DNA of 64,000 nt. Source: Acidobacteriaceae bacterium. Lineage in GTDB: Bacteria > Acidobacteriota > Terriglobia > Terriglobales > Acidobacteriaceae. This document shows, piece after piece, positions 17,537 to 28,404 of this stretch. Both the position numbers and the translations under genes were made by a program. The notes beneath the pieces are model-generated. The model had not been told where the DNA came from, ran no database searches, and saw only the letters and a list, made by a program, of their open reading frames with translations. The stretch covers positions 62,001 through 126,000 of the forward strand of contig JASHNW010000019.1 in the NCBI GenBank assembly GCA_030041435.1. The letters are read 5' to 3'. Positions within the stretch are counted from its first letter, which is position 1; the number at the start of each line of letters is the position of its first letter.

Positions 17537-20500
17537 TCACAGTGGCAGCGACAATATGCCATGCAGCGGGATGCGGATCCACGCGGGACGATTGTTCAGC
17601 TCGTAGACCAGTTCGTAGAGCGCCTTGTCGAGCTTATAGATGCCGAGCAGCCGGTCGAAGTCTTCGCGCCCGGCCGGCACAACCGGGGAATCGCCCGCAG
17701 CGGCGCGGTAGGCGCGCAGAAATTCTCCCGAGACAGCAGTCTCCCACAGCCGCGCCCACGACTCCAGCTGAGCATAGTCTTCCGGACGGCGGCTGGTGTA
17801 TTTCGTTAGTGCCACGAAGGCCGCGTAGCTGAACGAGCGCAGCATGCCGGCCACGTCCTTCAGCGGAGAATGCTTCGCCCTGCGCTCCGCCAGCGGCCGC
17901 GCCGGTTCGCCCTCGAAATCCAGAATGACGAAATCGCTCTTCGTGCGCAGCACCTGGCCAAGGTGGTAGTCGCCGTGGATGCGCGTCCATTGCCCGCCGC
18001 TCTGCAGGCGCGTGAGCTCGTGAAACTTCGCCAGAAAAGCGCCGCGGCGGCTCAGCACCAGCGCAGCGGTTTCGACGGTATCGTCGGGCAGCCGCGACAG
18101 ATTGCTCTTGACCGCGTCAAATGCCTCGGCGCCGTGAGCGGTCAGTCGATCGCGCAGCGCTTCCAGGTCGCCCGGTGCGGGGACGAACGGCGCAAAGGCA
18201 GGTTCCGTCCCTGACGCCAGCGCCAGATGCATCTCCGCTGTCCGCCGTCCCAGCGTGGCGGCAGCCTCCAGAGAGATGCCCGCATACTCGCGCGCCAGCT
18301 GCGGCGCACCGTCCCCCTCGGCTGGCCGCACTCTGCCCGCAGGAGCCCGTACCGACGCGGTGCTCTCGTAATAGCGATCCAGTTCTTCGAGCGTCCACTG
18401 CCAGCCATCGCCTTCGTTCTGCACCAGGCCCTGCAACAGTGCGAGCGTCGACGGCTCCGCATCCCCGCGCCGGTACTCGATCGACCCTGCGAAGGGTGGA
18501 ATGTTGTGGAACTGAATTTCCTCCGTGAGGAAACGCCCGATTTCGACATCGGGATTCGGCCCTTCCTGCTGGCGGCGGAACACTTTCATAATGAGCCGGT
18601 CGCCGAAGATGGCCGACGTGTTGCTTTGCTCCGCTCCGCTCACGCGAGCCGGCAGAGGATGCGTTCCGCGCATGCCCGGCAGTCCTGCGCCCGGCAATCC
18701 ACGCACGACGCCGTTGCGCGTCCGCAGCTCCTCGCCGCTCGCCAGCATCTCCACGAGAGCCGCAGGCACGCTCGGGCGCAGCAGCCCTTCGTGCAGCACT
18801 CCCTCCCGCATCGCCGATCCCGCCGCTGCCACAATCTGCTGCGGCGAGGATTCCCGCACCGCGGCCGCGGCCTCGCCGAAGCTCATCGCCAGGCACAGCA
18901 GCCAGGTGTCGGGCTCACCTTCGGTGTAATCCACGCTGACCCAGAGCAGCGCCGAAAGGTTCTCGTCGAACAGCACAGAGTCCGTGACGGCAGCCCGAAC
19001 GATGCTTCTCGACTTGCTGCCGAACCACCTCTGCCGCTGCAGATACCCGGGCAGCAGCGCTTCGAGCTGGCGCACTCCCTCGCCGGAGAGAATCGTTTGC
19101 CAGTCGCGCTCGTTCTCCACATAGAACGACTGCTCTGACGCTGCCTCTGCCGCGTCGTTCGCGCCGCTCATGGCGGACTGCATTTCCAGCCACAAAAAGC
19201 CGTACGGCCCCAGGGTGAGCGAGTAAGGCTGCTTCGCGATCGCCGGAAACTCGACGTAGCCGAGCATCTCCACCGGCGTCATGCCTTCCATGCCCTCCAG
19301 GTCCAGCAGCACCGGCTGAGCAAAGCGCGACAGGTTCGCCACGCAGAGCACCATCTCGCCGTCGTACTGGCGGATATAGGCCAGCACCTTGCGATTGGAC
19401 GCATCGAGAAAGCGCAGCGAGCCGCGCCCGAAGACCTGGAAGAGCTTGCGCAGCGCGATCAAGTTGCGCATCCAGTTCAGCAGCGACGAAGGATCGTTCT
19501 GCTGCGCCTCGACGTTGATGGCCTCGTAGCCCCACACCGGGTCCATGATGACCGGACTGTAGAGCCGCGCGGGATTCGCGCGCGAGAAGCCGGCGTTGCG
19601 GTCGGGCGTCCACTGCATGGGAGTGCGCACCCCATTGCGGTCGCCCAGGTAGATGTTGTCGCCCATCCCGATCTCATCGCCGTAATAGAGAATCGGCGTG
19701 CCCGGAAACGAAAACAGAATGCTGTTCAGCAGTTCGATGCGGCGGCGATTGTTGTCCACCAGCGGCGCCAGCCGGCGGCGAATGCCGATGTTGATGCGCA
19801 TACGCGGATCGGCGCTGTAGGCCAGATACATGTAGTCGCGCTCGTCGTCGCTCACCATCTCCAGCGTCAGCTCGTCGTGATTGCGCAGGAATAACCCCCA
19901 CTGGCAGTTCTCCGGGATCTCCGGCGTCTGCGCCATGATGTCCGTGATGGGCAGCCGGTCCTCCTGGCGCAGCGCCATGTAGATGCGCGGCATGAGCGGG
20001 AAGTGGAACGCCATGTGGCATTCGTCGCCGTCGCCGAAGTAAGGACGCACATCCGTCGGCCACTGATTCGCCTCCGCCAGCACCATGCGCCCGGCATAGC
20101 CCTCGTCGATGGCGCTGCGCACGGCTTTGATGACGGCGTGCGTCTCGGGCAGGTTCTCGCAGTTCGTGCCGTCGCGCTCCACCAGATACGGAATCGCGTC
20201 GATGCGCAGCGCGTCGACCCCCATGTCCAGCCAGTAGCGCATCACCGACAGCACTTCTTCCAGCACCGCGGAATTGTCGTAATTCAAATCCGGCTGGTGC
20301 GAGAAGAAGCGATGCCAGTAGTACGCCTGCGCCACCGGATCCCATGTCCAGTTGGACTTCTCCGTATCGGTGAAGATGATGCGCGCGTCTTTGTACTTCT
20401 GGTCGCTGTCGCTCCAGACGTAGTAATTGCGCTCCTCGGAGCCGGCCGGAGCATGCCGCGCCCGCTGGAACCAGGGATGCTGATCGGAGGTGTGGTTGAT

Positions 20501-20842
20501 GACCAGCTCGATCATCACCTGCAGGCCGCGATCGTGCGCCGCGTGCAGAAAACGCTGAAAATCGTCGACCGTGCCGTAGCTGGGGTGCACGCTCAGGTAG
20601 TCCGAGATGTCGTAGCCGTCGTCGCGCAGCGGCGAAGGAAAAAACGGCAGCAGCCACAGGCAGGTCACGCCCAGATCCTGCAGGTAATCGAGCTTCTGCA
20701 TCAGCCCCGGAAAATCGCCTATGCCGTCGTTGTTGCTGTCGCAAAAGGCCTTGACGTGCACCTCGTAGATGATCGCGTCCTTGTACCAGAGCGGATCGGT
20801 CAGGCTCCCTGCCTTGCGAACGATGGTCTGGGTCTCGGGCAT
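17537..20842 (-). CDS. treS: Trehalose synthase/maltokinase fusion (TreS-Pep2)
   Basis: A 1101-residue fusion. Residues 1-560 are a GH13 trehalose synthase with nucleophile Asp215 in [10 protein letters not shown], acid/base Glu257 in LAEANQW and Asp323 in RNHDEL, interconverting trehalose and maltose. Residues about 600-1101 are a maltokinase with the kinase-like catalytic HGDYHLGQ near 955 and the metal-binding ILDFEGEP near 970, which phosphorylates maltose to maltose 1-phosphate. That product is the donor for GlgE, encoded just upstream (14-base gap). Together they turn trehalose into alpha-glucan. Length and motifs are normal for the fusion. Confidence 0.97.
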   Translation of the reverse strand: MPETQTIVRKAGSLTDPLWYKDAIIYEVHVKAFCDSNNDGIGDFPGLMQKLDYLQDLGVTCLWLLPFFPSPLRDDGYDISDYLSVHPSYGTVDDFQRFLHAAHDRGLQVMIELVINHTSDQHPWFQRARHAPAGSEERNYYVWSDSDQKYKDARIIFTDTEKSNWTWDPVAQAYYWHRFFSHQPDLNYDNSAVLEEVLSVMRYWLDMGVDALRIDAIPYLVERDGTNCENLPETHAVIKAVRSAIDEGYAGRMVLAEANQWPTDVRPYFGDGDECHMAFHFPLMPRIYMALRQEDRLPITDIMAQTPEIPENCQWGLFLRNHDELTLEMVSDDERDYMYLAYSADPRMRINIGIRRRLAPLVDNNRRRIELLNSILFSFPGTPILYYGDEIGMGDNIYLGDRNGVRTPMQWTPDRNAGFSRANPARLYSPVIMDPVWGYEAINVEAQQNDPSSLLNWMRNLIALRKLFQVFGRGSLRFLDASNRKVLAYIRQYDGEMVLCVANLSRFAQPVLLDLEGMEGMTPVEMLGYVEFPAIAKQPYSLTLGPYGFLWLEMQSAMSGANDAAEAASEQSFYVENERDWQTILSGEGVRQLEALLPGYLQRQRWFGSKSRSIVRAAVTDSVLFDENLSALLWVSVDYTEGEPDTWLLCLAMSFGEAAAAVRESSPQQIVAAAGSAMREGVLHEGLLRPSVPAALVEMLASGEELRTRNGVVRGLPGAGLPGMRGTHPLPARVSGAEQSNTSAIFGDRLIMKVFRRQQEGPNPDVEIGRFLTEEIQFHNIPPFAGSIEYRRGDAEPSTLALLQGLVQNEGDGWQWTLEELDRYYESTASVRAPAGRVRPAEGDGAPQLAREYAGISLEAAATLGRRTAEMHLALASGTEPAFAPFVPAPGDLEALRDRLTAHGAEAFDAVKSNLSRLPDDTVETAALVLSRRGAFLAKFHELTRLQSGGQWTRIHGDYHLGQVLRTKSDFVILDFEGEPARPLAERRAKHSPLKDVAGMLRSFSYAAFVALTKYTSRRPEDYAQLESWARLWETAVSGEFLRAYRAAAGDSPVVPAGREDFDRLLGIYKLDKALYELVYELNNRPAWIRIPLHGILSLPL

Positions 20843-20856
20843 GCGTCCTCAAATCC

Positions 20857-22851
20857 TCACTGAAAATAATCGAAATCTTTTTCGGAGCGCACGCGGTGCA
20901 GCACGCGGAAGATATGCGCCGGAATCTTGTCCGGCGAAAGTTCGACGAAGCTGCGCGGCCCCTGCCAAAGATACCGCGCGCCGGTGAGCTGATCGTGAAC
21001 CTGAAACGTCTCATCGGGCCGCACCTGCAGCCGTTCCAGATTCAGATCCACCCAGCCCGTCTGCACGTGGAAGGGGTCGAGGTTCACCACCATCAGCACG
21101 GTGTTGGAGCCGTCGCGGCTCAATTTGCTGTATGCGATCAGATACGGGTTATCGGTTGGGTGAAAAAACAGGCCGCGGCTCGCATGCAGCGCCGCGTTTT
21201 CGCGCCGCGCGCGATTAATGTCCGCAATGGCTGCGGCGATGCTGTGCGGCGCATCGAGATCCCAGTCGCGGATCTCATATTTTTCCGAATTCAGATACTC
21301 TTCGCTGCCCGCGCGAATCGGCTTGTTTTCGATCAGCTCGTAGGCCGGTCCGTAGATGCCGTAGTTCGGCCCCAGCGTGGCCGCCAGCACTGCGCGGCTC
21401 AGAAAAGCAGGCCGTCCGCCAATCTGCAGCGGCTCCGGCAAAATATCCGGCGTGTTCGGCCACAGATTGGGGCGCATGAACTGGCAGACGCGGTCGTGCG
21501 TCAGCTCCGTCATGTATTCCGTCAGCTCCTGCTTGGTGTTGCGCCAGCTGAAATAGGTGTACGACTGCGTGAATCCCACCTTCGCCAGCCGCTGCATCAC
21601 GCGCGGCCGCGTGAAGGCTTCGGCCAGAAAAATCGTGTCGGGATACTCGCGCTTGATTTCGGCCAACGCCCACTCCCAGAAGCCGAACGCCTTGGTATGC
21701 GGATTATCCACGCGGAAGATGCGCACGCCCTGCTCCAGCCAGAACAGGAAAACGTCGCGCAGCCCATCCCACAACCCGGCCCAGTCGCTGCTCTCGAAGT
21801 CCAGCGGATAAATGTCCTGATATTTCTTCGGAGGATTCTCCGCGTACTGAATACTGCCGTCCGCGCGCTTCTTAAACCACTCCGGATGCTCGTGCACCCA
21901 GGGATGATCGGGCGAGCACTGGAAGGCAATGTCCATCGCCAGCTCCAGACCCTTCTTCGCGGCGCTTTCCAGCAGATGGTGAAAATCCTCGAGCGTGCCC
22001 AGCCCCGGATGAATCACCGTGTGGCCGCCCTCTTTTCCCCCAATTGCCCATGGGCTGCCCACATCGCTCGCGTCTGCGGTAATGGAATTGTTCTTCCCCT
22101 TGCGAAAGCTGCGCCCGATGGGATGAATGGGCGGCAGGTAGAGAACGTCGAACCCCAGCCGCGCCACGTAGTCCAGCCGCGCCTCCACGTCCCTGAAGGT
22201 CCCGTGGTGCCCCGGGCCCGGGCCCGCCGAGCGCGGAAACATCTCATACCATGCCGAGTAGCGCGCCTTGTCGCGGTCCGCAGTCACGCGCAGCTCGCGC
22301 TCGTAACGCGTCTCCATCGCGGGATCCGGATACTGCGCCATCATCGCGGCCAGCGCGCTATCGAGCGCCGCCGCCTCGGCCGCCTCGCGCTTTTTGCTGT
22401 CGCGCAACTGTGCCGCCCATCGCCGCAGCATGTCCGCATCGTCGCGCCCGGCCCGCTCGGCGGCCTGCTCGACGAGCTGCGCTCCGTTCAGCAGATCGAC
22501 GCGGACATTCTGCCCCGCCGCAATACGCTTTTCCAGATCGCTCCGCCACGTGTCGAAGTGGTCGATCCATCCCACCACCGTGTACAGATACTCTCCGAGG
22601 CGCGCCACGGGAAAGGTCCCGCGCCAGCGGTCGTTGCCCAGCGCCTGCATGGGCGCTGCGGTCCAGCTGGGAACTTCACGATGGCGAAAGAGCAGCCGCG
22701 CGGCCACGTGGTCGTGGCCATCCGCAAAAATGTCGGCTTCCACCTGCACATCGTCGCCAACGATGCGTTTGATGGCGAACCGGCCTGCCTCGATCTCCGG
22801 CTCGACGCTTTCGATTACGACGCGCTTTTTTCCGTCCGCGGGCTTGTGCAT
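20857..22851 (-). CDS. glgE: Alpha-1,4-glucan:maltose-1-phosphate maltosyltransferase
   Basis: GlgE (GH13_3) extends alpha-glucan chains with maltosyl units from maltose 1-phosphate. The 664-residue product has the N-terminal beta domain, the YLPPIHPIG segment, the nucleophile region FRVDNPHTKAF with Asp near residue 380, and the acid/base region FLAEAFTRP near 407. It is the first gene of the operon glgE-treS-GT-like-MscS-like. ATG 22851 is used; 188 bases separate it from the GT2 gene upstream, leaving space for a promoter. Confidence 0.96.
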   Translation of the reverse strand: MHKPADGKKRVVIESVEPEIEAGRFAIKRIVGDDVQVEADIFADGHDHVAARLLFRHREVPSWTAAPMQALGNDRWRGTFPVARLGEYLYTVVGWIDHFDTWRSDLEKRIAAGQNVRVDLLNGAQLVEQAAERAGRDDADMLRRWAAQLRDSKKREAAEAAALDSALAAMMAQYPDPAMETRYERELRVTADRDKARYSAWYEMFPRSAGPGPGHHGTFRDVEARLDYVARLGFDVLYLPPIHPIGRSFRKGKNNSITADASDVGSPWAIGGKEGGHTVIHPGLGTLEDFHHLLESAAKKGLELAMDIAFQCSPDHPWVHEHPEWFKKRADGSIQYAENPPKKYQDIYPLDFESSDWAGLWDGLRDVFLFWLEQGVRIFRVDNPHTKAFGFWEWALAEIKREYPDTIFLAEAFTRPRVMQRLAKVGFTQSYTYFSWRNTKQELTEYMTELTHDRVCQFMRPNLWPNTPDILPEPLQIGGRPAFLSRAVLAATLGPNYGIYGPAYELIENKPIRAGSEEYLNSEKYEIRDWDLDAPHSIAAAIADINRARRENAALHASRGLFFHPTDNPYLIAYSKLSRDGSNTVLMVVNLDPFHVQTGWVDLNLERLQVRPDETFQVHDQLTGARYLWQGPRSFVELSPDKIPAHIFRVLHRVRSEKDFDYFQ

Positions 22852-23039
22852 GGTTGCAATCGGCTTTCCGGCCGGCCGGAAACCGGGAAGAACCGGCCAC
22901 CCAGGCGAAGATGCGCATTCATGCGCGCCTGTTGGTTATGGATTATACGAACACCGCTCCAGAGTATCCGCCTGTGCGGAGGGAACAGGAAAACCCTGAT
23001 TGCTGCGTTTCGCTGTTCGGCCGCGGCCGCTTTGAATGA

Positions 23040-24026
23040 TTAATTCTCCGAGAGCATGCTCGGCTCTTCCGGAGCACGCAGCCGAACCAGCCGGTCGATC
23101 GTGTACGGCGCCCGTTGCGTGCCGGCGTGATAGTGCCGCACCTGCAGCTCGCCCAGCAGCCCAATGGCCAGCAGTTGCGTGCCCGCCAGAATCAGCACCG
23201 CCGCAATGATGAACAGCGGCCCGTGTTGATCCAGCACGTTCTGGTGCGTAAACAGCTTGAGCGCCAGCAGCAATGCCGATACCGTCCCACCGCCGCAGAT
23301 GCTCAGCGCTCCCAGCAGCCCGAAGAAGTGCAGCGGACGCGTCATGTATTTCAGCAGGAAGCGGATCGTCAGCAGGTCGAAAAACACGCGGAACGTGCGC
23401 CCGATCCCGTAATGCGAGCGCCCCTTCTGGCGATGCCCATTGCTGATGGGTATCTCGCAGATGCTGGCGCCGTACCATGCGGCCAGCGCGGGAATGAAGC
23501 GGTGCATTTCGCCGTACAGCGGGATGTTATGAATCACCTCACGGCGGTACGCCTTGAAGGTGGTGCCGAAATCGTGGATGTCCACGCCCGACAGCTTGGC
23601 CATCAGCCAGTTGGCACAGCGGGAGGGGATGCGCCGCAACACAAAATTGTCGATGCGCTCCTTCCGCCAGCCGCTCACCACGTCGTATCCCTCTTCCAGC
23701 TTTTCGAGGAACGCTGGAATCTCGTTGGGATCGTGCTGCAGGTCGCCGTCCATGGCCAGAATGAACTCGCCCTGGGCGTGATCGAATCCCGCCGCCAGCG
23801 CCGAGGTCTGTCCGAAGTTACGGCGCAGCTTCACCACCAGCACCCGGCTGTCCACTGCCGCAATCTCTTCCAGCAGCCGGCAGGTGCGGTCGTTGGAGCC
23901 ATCGTCCACGAACACCAGCTCAAACGGATCGCCCACCAGCTCCATCACACCTTTCAGGCGGTCGTAGAGGACAGTAACGTTTTCTTCCTCGTTGTGAAAC
24001 GGAACGACGATGGAGTACTTCGACAT
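23040..24026 (-). CDS. Family 2 glycosyltransferase, polyprenyl-phosphate type (DPM1/ArnC-like)
   Basis: The 328-residue product has a GT-A domain with the VVPFHNEEENV start, DDGSNDRT, FGQTSALAAGFD and the metal motif MDGDLQHDP near residue 97. Two hydrophobic helices follow at about 235-260 and 270-295. This is the layout of enzymes that load a sugar onto undecaprenyl phosphate at the inner membrane. ATG 24026 is chosen because the family starts a few residues before the first strand. The sugar is unknown. Confidence 0.9.
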   Translation of the reverse strand: MSKYSIVVPFHNEEENVTVLYDRLKGVMELVGDPFELVFVDDGSNDRTCRLLEEIAAVDSRVLVVKLRRNFGQTSALAAGFDHAQGEFILAMDGDLQHDPNEIPAFLEKLEEGYDVVSGWRKERIDNFVLRRIPSRCANWLMAKLSGVDIHDFGTTFKAYRREVIHNIPLYGEMHRFIPALAAWYGASICEIPISNGHRQKGRSHYGIGRTFRVFFDLLTIRFLLKYMTRPLHFFGLLGALSICGGGTVSALLLALKLFTHQNVLDQHGPLFIIAAVLILAGTQLLAIGLLGELQVRHYHAGTQRAPYTIDRLVRLRAPEEPSMLSEN

Positions 24027-24129
24027 ATCCTCAATTATAGACTTCCGCGGCCGGCGATCCGTGACCGGAGGCGCGCCGGAAACCTTCGCGATACCCTGCC
24101 TCCACGCTGCCGCACGCCGCAAACGCGGT

Positions 24130-25224
24130 TCAACGGCCGCTTGCGGAGAGCAGCTCCACGGCAATACGCGCTGCCTCGTCGCAGGCAGCGCGGCTCACAT
24201 CGCGGTGCGTCACGAAGCGCACCTTGTCGCGGCCCACAGTTCCCGCCAGCACGCCCCGCCGCCGCAGCTTCGTCACCAAAGCCGCCGCGTCTCCGCCGTC
24301 GCGCAGACGGAAGATCACGATGTTGGTCTCGACCGCATCCAGATCGATCTCAATCTGTGGCGACTCCGCCAGCTTCTCCGCGATGCTGCGCGCGTTAGCG
24401 TGGTCCTCGTGCAGTCGCTTCGGGCCTTCCTCCAGCGCGATGAGCCCAGCCGCCGCCAGAATGCCCGCCTGGCGCATGCCGCCGCCGAGCCCTTTGCGGA
24501 TCAGCCGCGCGTCGTCCATCCGCTCGCGCGAGCCCACCAGCAGCGAGCCGACCGGCGCGCCGAGCCCTTTCGACAAACAGAACATCACCGTATCGAAGCC
24601 GCGCGTCAGCTCCTGCACGCCCACGCCCAGCGCAACCGACGCATTGAAGATGCGTGCGCCGTCCAGGTGCACCGGCACCTTTCGCTCCCGTGCACCAGCC
24701 CAGATCTCCTCCATCGCCGGCAGCGGCGTCACCGTTCCGCCCGCCATGTTGTGCGAGTTCTCCAGACAGATCAACCCGGTCCGCGCGCGATGATAATGCC
24801 GCGCCGTGATGTGCGGCTCGATGTCCGCCCACGTCAGGATGCCGCGCTCCGCGGCGACCGCGCGCAGCAGGCACCCGGAAAAAGCCGCGGCCATGGCCAT
24901 CTCCCAGTCCAGGATGTGCGCTCGCGCCTCGCAGATCGCCTCCTGCCCGTGCTGCGTGTGCAGACGAATCGCAGTCTGATTGCCCATGGTGCCGCTGGGC
25001 ACAAACAGCGCCGCCTCGCGTCCGAAGATTTCCGCCGCGCGCGCCTCCAGACGATTGACGGTGGGATCTTCGCCGTAGACGTCGTCCCCCACTTCGGCGG
25101 CGGCCATGGCGGCGCGCATCTCCGGCGTGGGTTTCGTTACGGTGTCGCTGCGCAGATCGATGACTTCGACGGGCGTCGACGCCATCGGAGCAGCATCGGC
25201 GAATGCAGCAATAGGAGCAGACAT
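24130..25224 (-). CDS. ltaE: Low-specificity L-threonine aldolase
   Basis: A PLP enzyme of fold type I that cleaves L-threonine and allo-threonine to glycine and acetaldehyde. The 364-residue product shows [11 protein letters not shown] at the N-terminus, the [12 protein letters not shown] segment, the [10 protein letters not shown] stretch and the PLP-lysine region [12 protein letters not shown]. About 20 extra residues precede the first conserved block. It lies 55 bases from hemW in the same orientation. Confidence 0.95.
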   Translation of the reverse strand: MSAPIAAFADAAPMASTPVEVIDLRSDTVTKPTPEMRAAMAAAEVGDDVYGEDPTVNRLEARAAEIFGREAALFVPSGTMGNQTAIRLHTQHGQEAICEARAHILDWEMAMAAAFSGCLLRAVAAERGILTWADIEPHITARHYHRARTGLICLENSHNMAGGTVTPLPAMEEIWAGARERKVPVHLDGARIFNASVALGVGVQELTRGFDTVMFCLSKGLGAPVGSLLVGSRERMDDARLIRKGLGGGMRQAGILAAAGLIALEEGPKRLHEDHANARSIAEKLAESPQIEIDLDAVETNIVIFRLRDGGDAAALVTKLRRRGVLAGTVGRDKVRFVTHRDVSRAACDEAARIAVELLSASGR

Positions 25225-25279
25225 GGTTTCCCTTTTAGCACAGTTACGCCGCGAGCAAGAACCGTAGCGGCGCCGCCGC

Positions 25280-26467
25280 TCAGGCGGCCGCCGGCTCGGC
25301 CAGGAATCGCTGGAAGACCTCGTTCGAAAGCAGACGCCCGCGCGCCGTCAGCGTAACGCGATCGCCGTCCGCGAAGCGCAGCAGCCCTTCATCCTCCAGC
25401 TGCGCGACCGTCGCAAGGCATGCGCGCACCACCGAAGCTGAAAACTGCCCACGCAGCATGGCCAGGCTCACGCCTTCATTGAGCCGCAGGCCCAGGAACC
25501 ACGCTTCTTCCAGCTCCTGTTCCCGGCTCATACGGCCTGGCTCCGTCCAGCCCGCGCTGCCGAGGTACGCGTCCAGGTCGTCCGTCGTACCGAAGCGCAA
25601 CGCGGCCCCCGAGCGTGCCCGCAGCATCGAGTGGGCATCCAGGCCCACGCCAAGATAGGGCTGGCGGCGCCAGTACTTCAGATTGTGCAGGGATTCGCAA
25701 TCGGGCCGGGCAAAGTTCGAAATCTCATACTGCGCCAGCCCGTGCCCGGCCAGGTAGCCAATCGCCTCGGAGTACATCTCGGCAATCAGATCGTCGCCGG
25801 GGACCTCCTGGGCGTAATAGCGCGCGCCGCTGGCCAGCAACTCGCGCCCCAGCCGCGATTCGTCATCCACTTCCAGCATGTAAATGCTGGCGTGGTCGAC
25901 GCCCGTCTCGGCCAGCACACGGAGCGATTCGTACCAGGACTCGAGCGTTTGACCCGGCAGCCCGGCAATCAGGTCCACGCTCACCTGGCTCACGCCGGCC
26001 TTCTGCACGCGGCGAATATCCTCGAGCGCAACTGCCCGCGTATGCAGCCGGCCTGTGTGCCGCGCTTCGCTGTCCACAAACGACTGCACGCCGAAGCTGA
26101 TGCGGTTCACGCCGCACTCCGCCAGCGTTTCCAGGACAGCGGAATCCATCTGCCCAGGAGCGCATTCCATCGTGATCTCCGCTGTCGGCATCACGGCGAA
26201 CTCGCGCCGCAGCGCGGTGAATAGCCGCCGGATCAGAGCCGGAGCCAGCAGGCTCGGCGTTCCGCCCCCCACATAAATGCTGTCGACCGCGTTGGGCAGC
26301 ACGGCGCCCCACGCCCTGGCGCGTGTCCGGATCGCGCGGAGATCCTCTTCGAGGCGCGCCACGTAGCGCTCATGGTGTGCGGCAGGAAAAACTCCGGAAG
26401 CAAAATTACAGTACGTACATTTGGAGCGGCAAAACGGAATCGACAGATAAAGCCCGAGCTTTTCCAT
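25280..26467 (-). CDS. hemW: Radical SAM haem chaperone HemW-like
   Basis: A 395-residue HemN-like radical SAM protein. The cluster-binding cysteines Cys13, Cys17 and Cys20 are in [11 protein letters not shown], followed by VGGGTPS near 66. The C-terminal HemN domain has [10 protein letters not shown] and [13 protein letters not shown]. It lacks the extra N-terminal residues of true coproporphyrinogen oxidase HemN, so the haem chaperone role of HemW is preferred. It is likely co-transcribed with ltaE. Confidence 0.9.
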   Translation of the reverse strand: MEKLGLYLSIPFCRSKCTYCNFASGVFPAAHHERYVARLEEDLRAIRTRARAWGAVLPNAVDSIYVGGGTPSLLAPALIRRLFTALRREFAVMPTAEITMECAPGQMDSAVLETLAECGVNRISFGVQSFVDSEARHTGRLHTRAVALEDIRRVQKAGVSQVSVDLIAGLPGQTLESWYESLRVLAETGVDHASIYMLEVDDESRLGRELLASGARYYAQEVPGDDLIAEMYSEAIGYLAGHGLAQYEISNFARPDCESLHNLKYWRRQPYLGVGLDAHSMLRARSGAALRFGTTDDLDAYLGSAGWTEPGRMSREQELEEAWFLGLRLNEGVSLAMLRGQFSASVVRACLATVAQLEDEGLLRFADGDRVTLTARGRLLSNEVFQRFLAEPAAA

Positions 26468-26691
26468 ATACCTTCATTGTCCCACCGGGCGTCAGGCGCC
26501 ACAAAATGGTCCCGCATATCGGTATTCTGTCCCCAAATACGGGATCCTGATCGAGTGCGATGAATTCGTCCCCAGACTCACGCAAAATCCTCCGCAACAA
26601 TTCTCCCGGGTTCGCGTTCATTCCCGGCAGAGACGACGAGAGGTTCCGAAAGTCGAGAGAAGTTCGAAGCGGAAACCCAGGAGGTCTCAGG

Positions 26692-26985
26692 ATGAAACGC
26701 ATTCTTCGCGCACTTGCATGCACCGGTATTCTGGCCGCGGTCGCGGCAGCGGCCCAGGCTCAGGTTTTTGTCGGCGTCCGCGCGCCCGTTCGCCCCGTCA
26801 TCGTGGCGGCCGTTCCCGCATGCCCCGGCGTCGGCTACGTCTGGACGCCGGGCTACTATGCAGGACCGGTCTGGTACCCGGGCCGCTGGATCTATCGCGG
26901 ATACGACCGCGGCTATGCCGTGCGCGGCTACCGCTACGGCTTCCACCACGACTACCGCTACGCCCCCCGCGCGTATCGCCGCTGA
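26692..26985 (+). CDS. Small exported Tyr/Arg-rich protein
   Basis: A 97-residue protein with a clear signal peptide (MKR, hydrophobic core 6-18, cut near AQA at 21-23). The mature part is rich in Tyr, Gly, Pro and Arg, with YVWTPGYYAG and WYPGRWIYRG resembling YxWxPGxW-type repeats of unknown function. AGGAGG at 26678-26683 fixes ATG 26692. It is the first of three small surface-type genes in the same orientation. The function is not known. Confidence 0.8.
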   Translation: MKRILRALACTGILAAVAAAAQAQVFVGVRAPVRPVIVAAVPACPGVGYVWTPGYYAGPVWYPGRWIYRGYDRGYAVRGYRYGFHHDYRYAPRAYRR

Positions 26986-27136
26986 ATTTGACGTGGAGGG
27001 GCGCGCCTCCCAGGCCGCGCCCCCGAAGCGGTCTCATCCAAACGAAATGCGTGGCGGCGCAGCGCAGGGGTCCCGCCCCCAAAGCAGGATTCAGGCACTC
27101 ACCTGAGCCACAGAGCTGTCGATGAGATCGCTTCTC

Positions 27137-27179
27137 CGCACCCGTTGAAGCCCCCCGCTTCCGGGTGCGTTTCCTTTTT
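27137..27179 (+). terminator. Intrinsic terminator
   Basis: Arms CGCACCC (27137-27143) and GGGTGCG (27163-27169) with an inner GAAG/CTTC pairing, followed by TTTCCTTTTT. It lies in the 313-base gap after the Tyr-rich protein gene; the rest of that gap shows nothing else I can support. Confidence 0.75.
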
Positions 27180-27298
27180 GGCGGCATCAAATCTTCCCCT
27201 TCCGCTCCCCGCAATCGGATGTACCATCGCCGCAGGCGGGCGGGAACCGAGGCGCCCCGCCTTGCGTATCTGTTTCTGAATCATCTCCGGAGGCTTCG

Positions 27299-27529
27299 AT
27301 GGCCGGCCTGATCGGTGTCGGACTCTACTTTCTGCCCTCGCTGGTGGCAGTCGCGCGGCACACCCATAACACCACCGGCATCTTCCTGCTCAACCTGTTG
27401 CTCGGCTGGACCGGCATCGGCTGGTTCATTGCGCTGATTCTGGCGCTTTGCTCCTCGCCCTACCCCCCGTACGGACACTATTACTACTACCCGCCGAACT
27501 ACTGCCCGCCCCCGCGGCACTGGTACTGA
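27299..27529 (+). CDS. Superinfection-immunity-like small membrane protein
   Basis: A 76-residue protein with two hydrophobic helices (about 3-20 and 27-50) around an NTTGIFLLNLLLGWTGIGW segment that matches the Imm_superinfect family pattern (N..LLGWT.IGW). The C-terminal 25 residues are Tyr/Pro-rich and probably outside the membrane. Phage T4 Imm blocks DNA entry by a second phage, but most chromosomal members are untested, so the immunity role is only by name. A GGAGG precedes ATG 27299. Confidence 0.8.
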   Translation: MAGLIGVGLYFLPSLVAVARHTHNTTGIFLLNLLLGWTGIGWFIALILALCSSPYPPYGHYYYYPPNYCPPPRHWY

Positions 27530-27725
27530 AAACGCAGGTGATCCGGGCCGCCCCGCCCTGGGCGTCATCCTCAGGATTTATGCCTTGCAGGACGCGAGTC
27601 GGCGCAACATTTTGGCGCGTCTAATGTTATTAGTGGTAGCGAGCCTGGCGGTCCAGGAAAGGAACCCGCAAAGGCAGCGGTCAGATCGAGCGCGGATGTG
27701 GCCGATCTGGCAGGAGGTTTTCATT

Positions 27726-28352
27726 ATGCGCGGTCTGCGCTACTTCATGATGGCTGCATTGCTGGCGGCGCCTTTCGCGCTCGCCAAACCGGCCCAGGCA
27801 CAGGTGGCCGTCGGCATTGGCATTGGGCCCGCGGTGGATTATCCGGCCCCTTACGACGTGTACGGCCCGCCGGTTTGCGACTGGGGCTATTACTCGTATT
27901 ACCCCTATGCCTGCGCTCCTTACGGCTATTACGGCCCTGACTGGTTCTTCGGCGGCGTCTTCATCGGTGCTGGCCCCTGGTACCGCGGCTGGTACGGCCG
28001 TCCTTGGGGATGGGGCTACGGTCACATCGGATATTACGGCTATCGCGGTGGCTTCGGCTATCGCGGCGGCTACGGCGGCTATCGCGGTGCCTACGGCGGA
28101 TTCCGCGGCGGCTACGCTGGCGGATACCACGCTGGCTATGGCAACGGGCTTCGCGGAGGCTACGGCGTGCGTAGTTACGGCGGCGGCGGATACCACGGCT
28201 ATGCCGGTGGATTCCGCGGCGGCTATTCCGGCGGATACCATGCCGGAGCGGTGGGCGGCTTCCACGGCGGTGGTGGCGGCGGCTTCCACGGTGGTGGGGG
28301 CGGTGGCTTCCACGGCGGTGGTGGTGGTCACGGCGGCGGCGGACACCGGTAA
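27726..28352 (+). CDS. Secreted Gly/Tyr/His-rich repeat protein
   Basis: A 208-residue protein with a signal peptide (residues 1-25, cut near AQA), a Tyr/Pro-rich section, then imperfect YRGGYGGYRG-type repeats (about 100-160) and three copies of a GGGGGGFH block, ending in a His/Gly tail. AGGAGG at 27712-27717 sets the start at ATG 27726. No known enzyme domain is visible. Composition suggests a disordered surface, adhesive or metal-binding protein; this is inference from composition only. A UUCG-loop terminator follows directly. Confidence 0.8.
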   Translation: MRGLRYFMMAALLAAPFALAKPAQAQVAVGIGIGPAVDYPAPYDVYGPPVCDWGYYSYYPYACAPYGYYGPDWFFGGVFIGAGPWYRGWYGRPWGWGYGHIGYYGYRGGFGYRGGYGGYRGAYGGFRGGYAGGYHAGYGNGLRGGYGVRSYGGGGYHGYAGGFRGGYSGGYHAGAVGGFHGGGGGGFHGGGGGGFHGGGGGHGGGGHR

Positions 28353-28373
28353 CCCCCGGGCGTCAGCTAAACG

Positions 28374-28397
28374 AGGCCTGCTCTTCGGAGCAGGCCT
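28374..28397. terminator. Intrinsic terminator with TTCG loop
   Basis: A perfect 10-base stem AGGCCTGCTC/GAGCAGGCCT with a TTCG tetraloop, followed by TTGTGTTTT on the plus strand. It ends the Gly-rich gene and may also stop convergent transcription from murG, whose stop codon is at 28405. Confidence 0.9.
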
Positions 28398-28404
28398 TTG
28401 TGTT

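Noticed and set aside
20896-23043. 715-codon open frame opposite glgE
   Set aside because: Antisense shadow; glgE carries the catalytic residues and family blocks.
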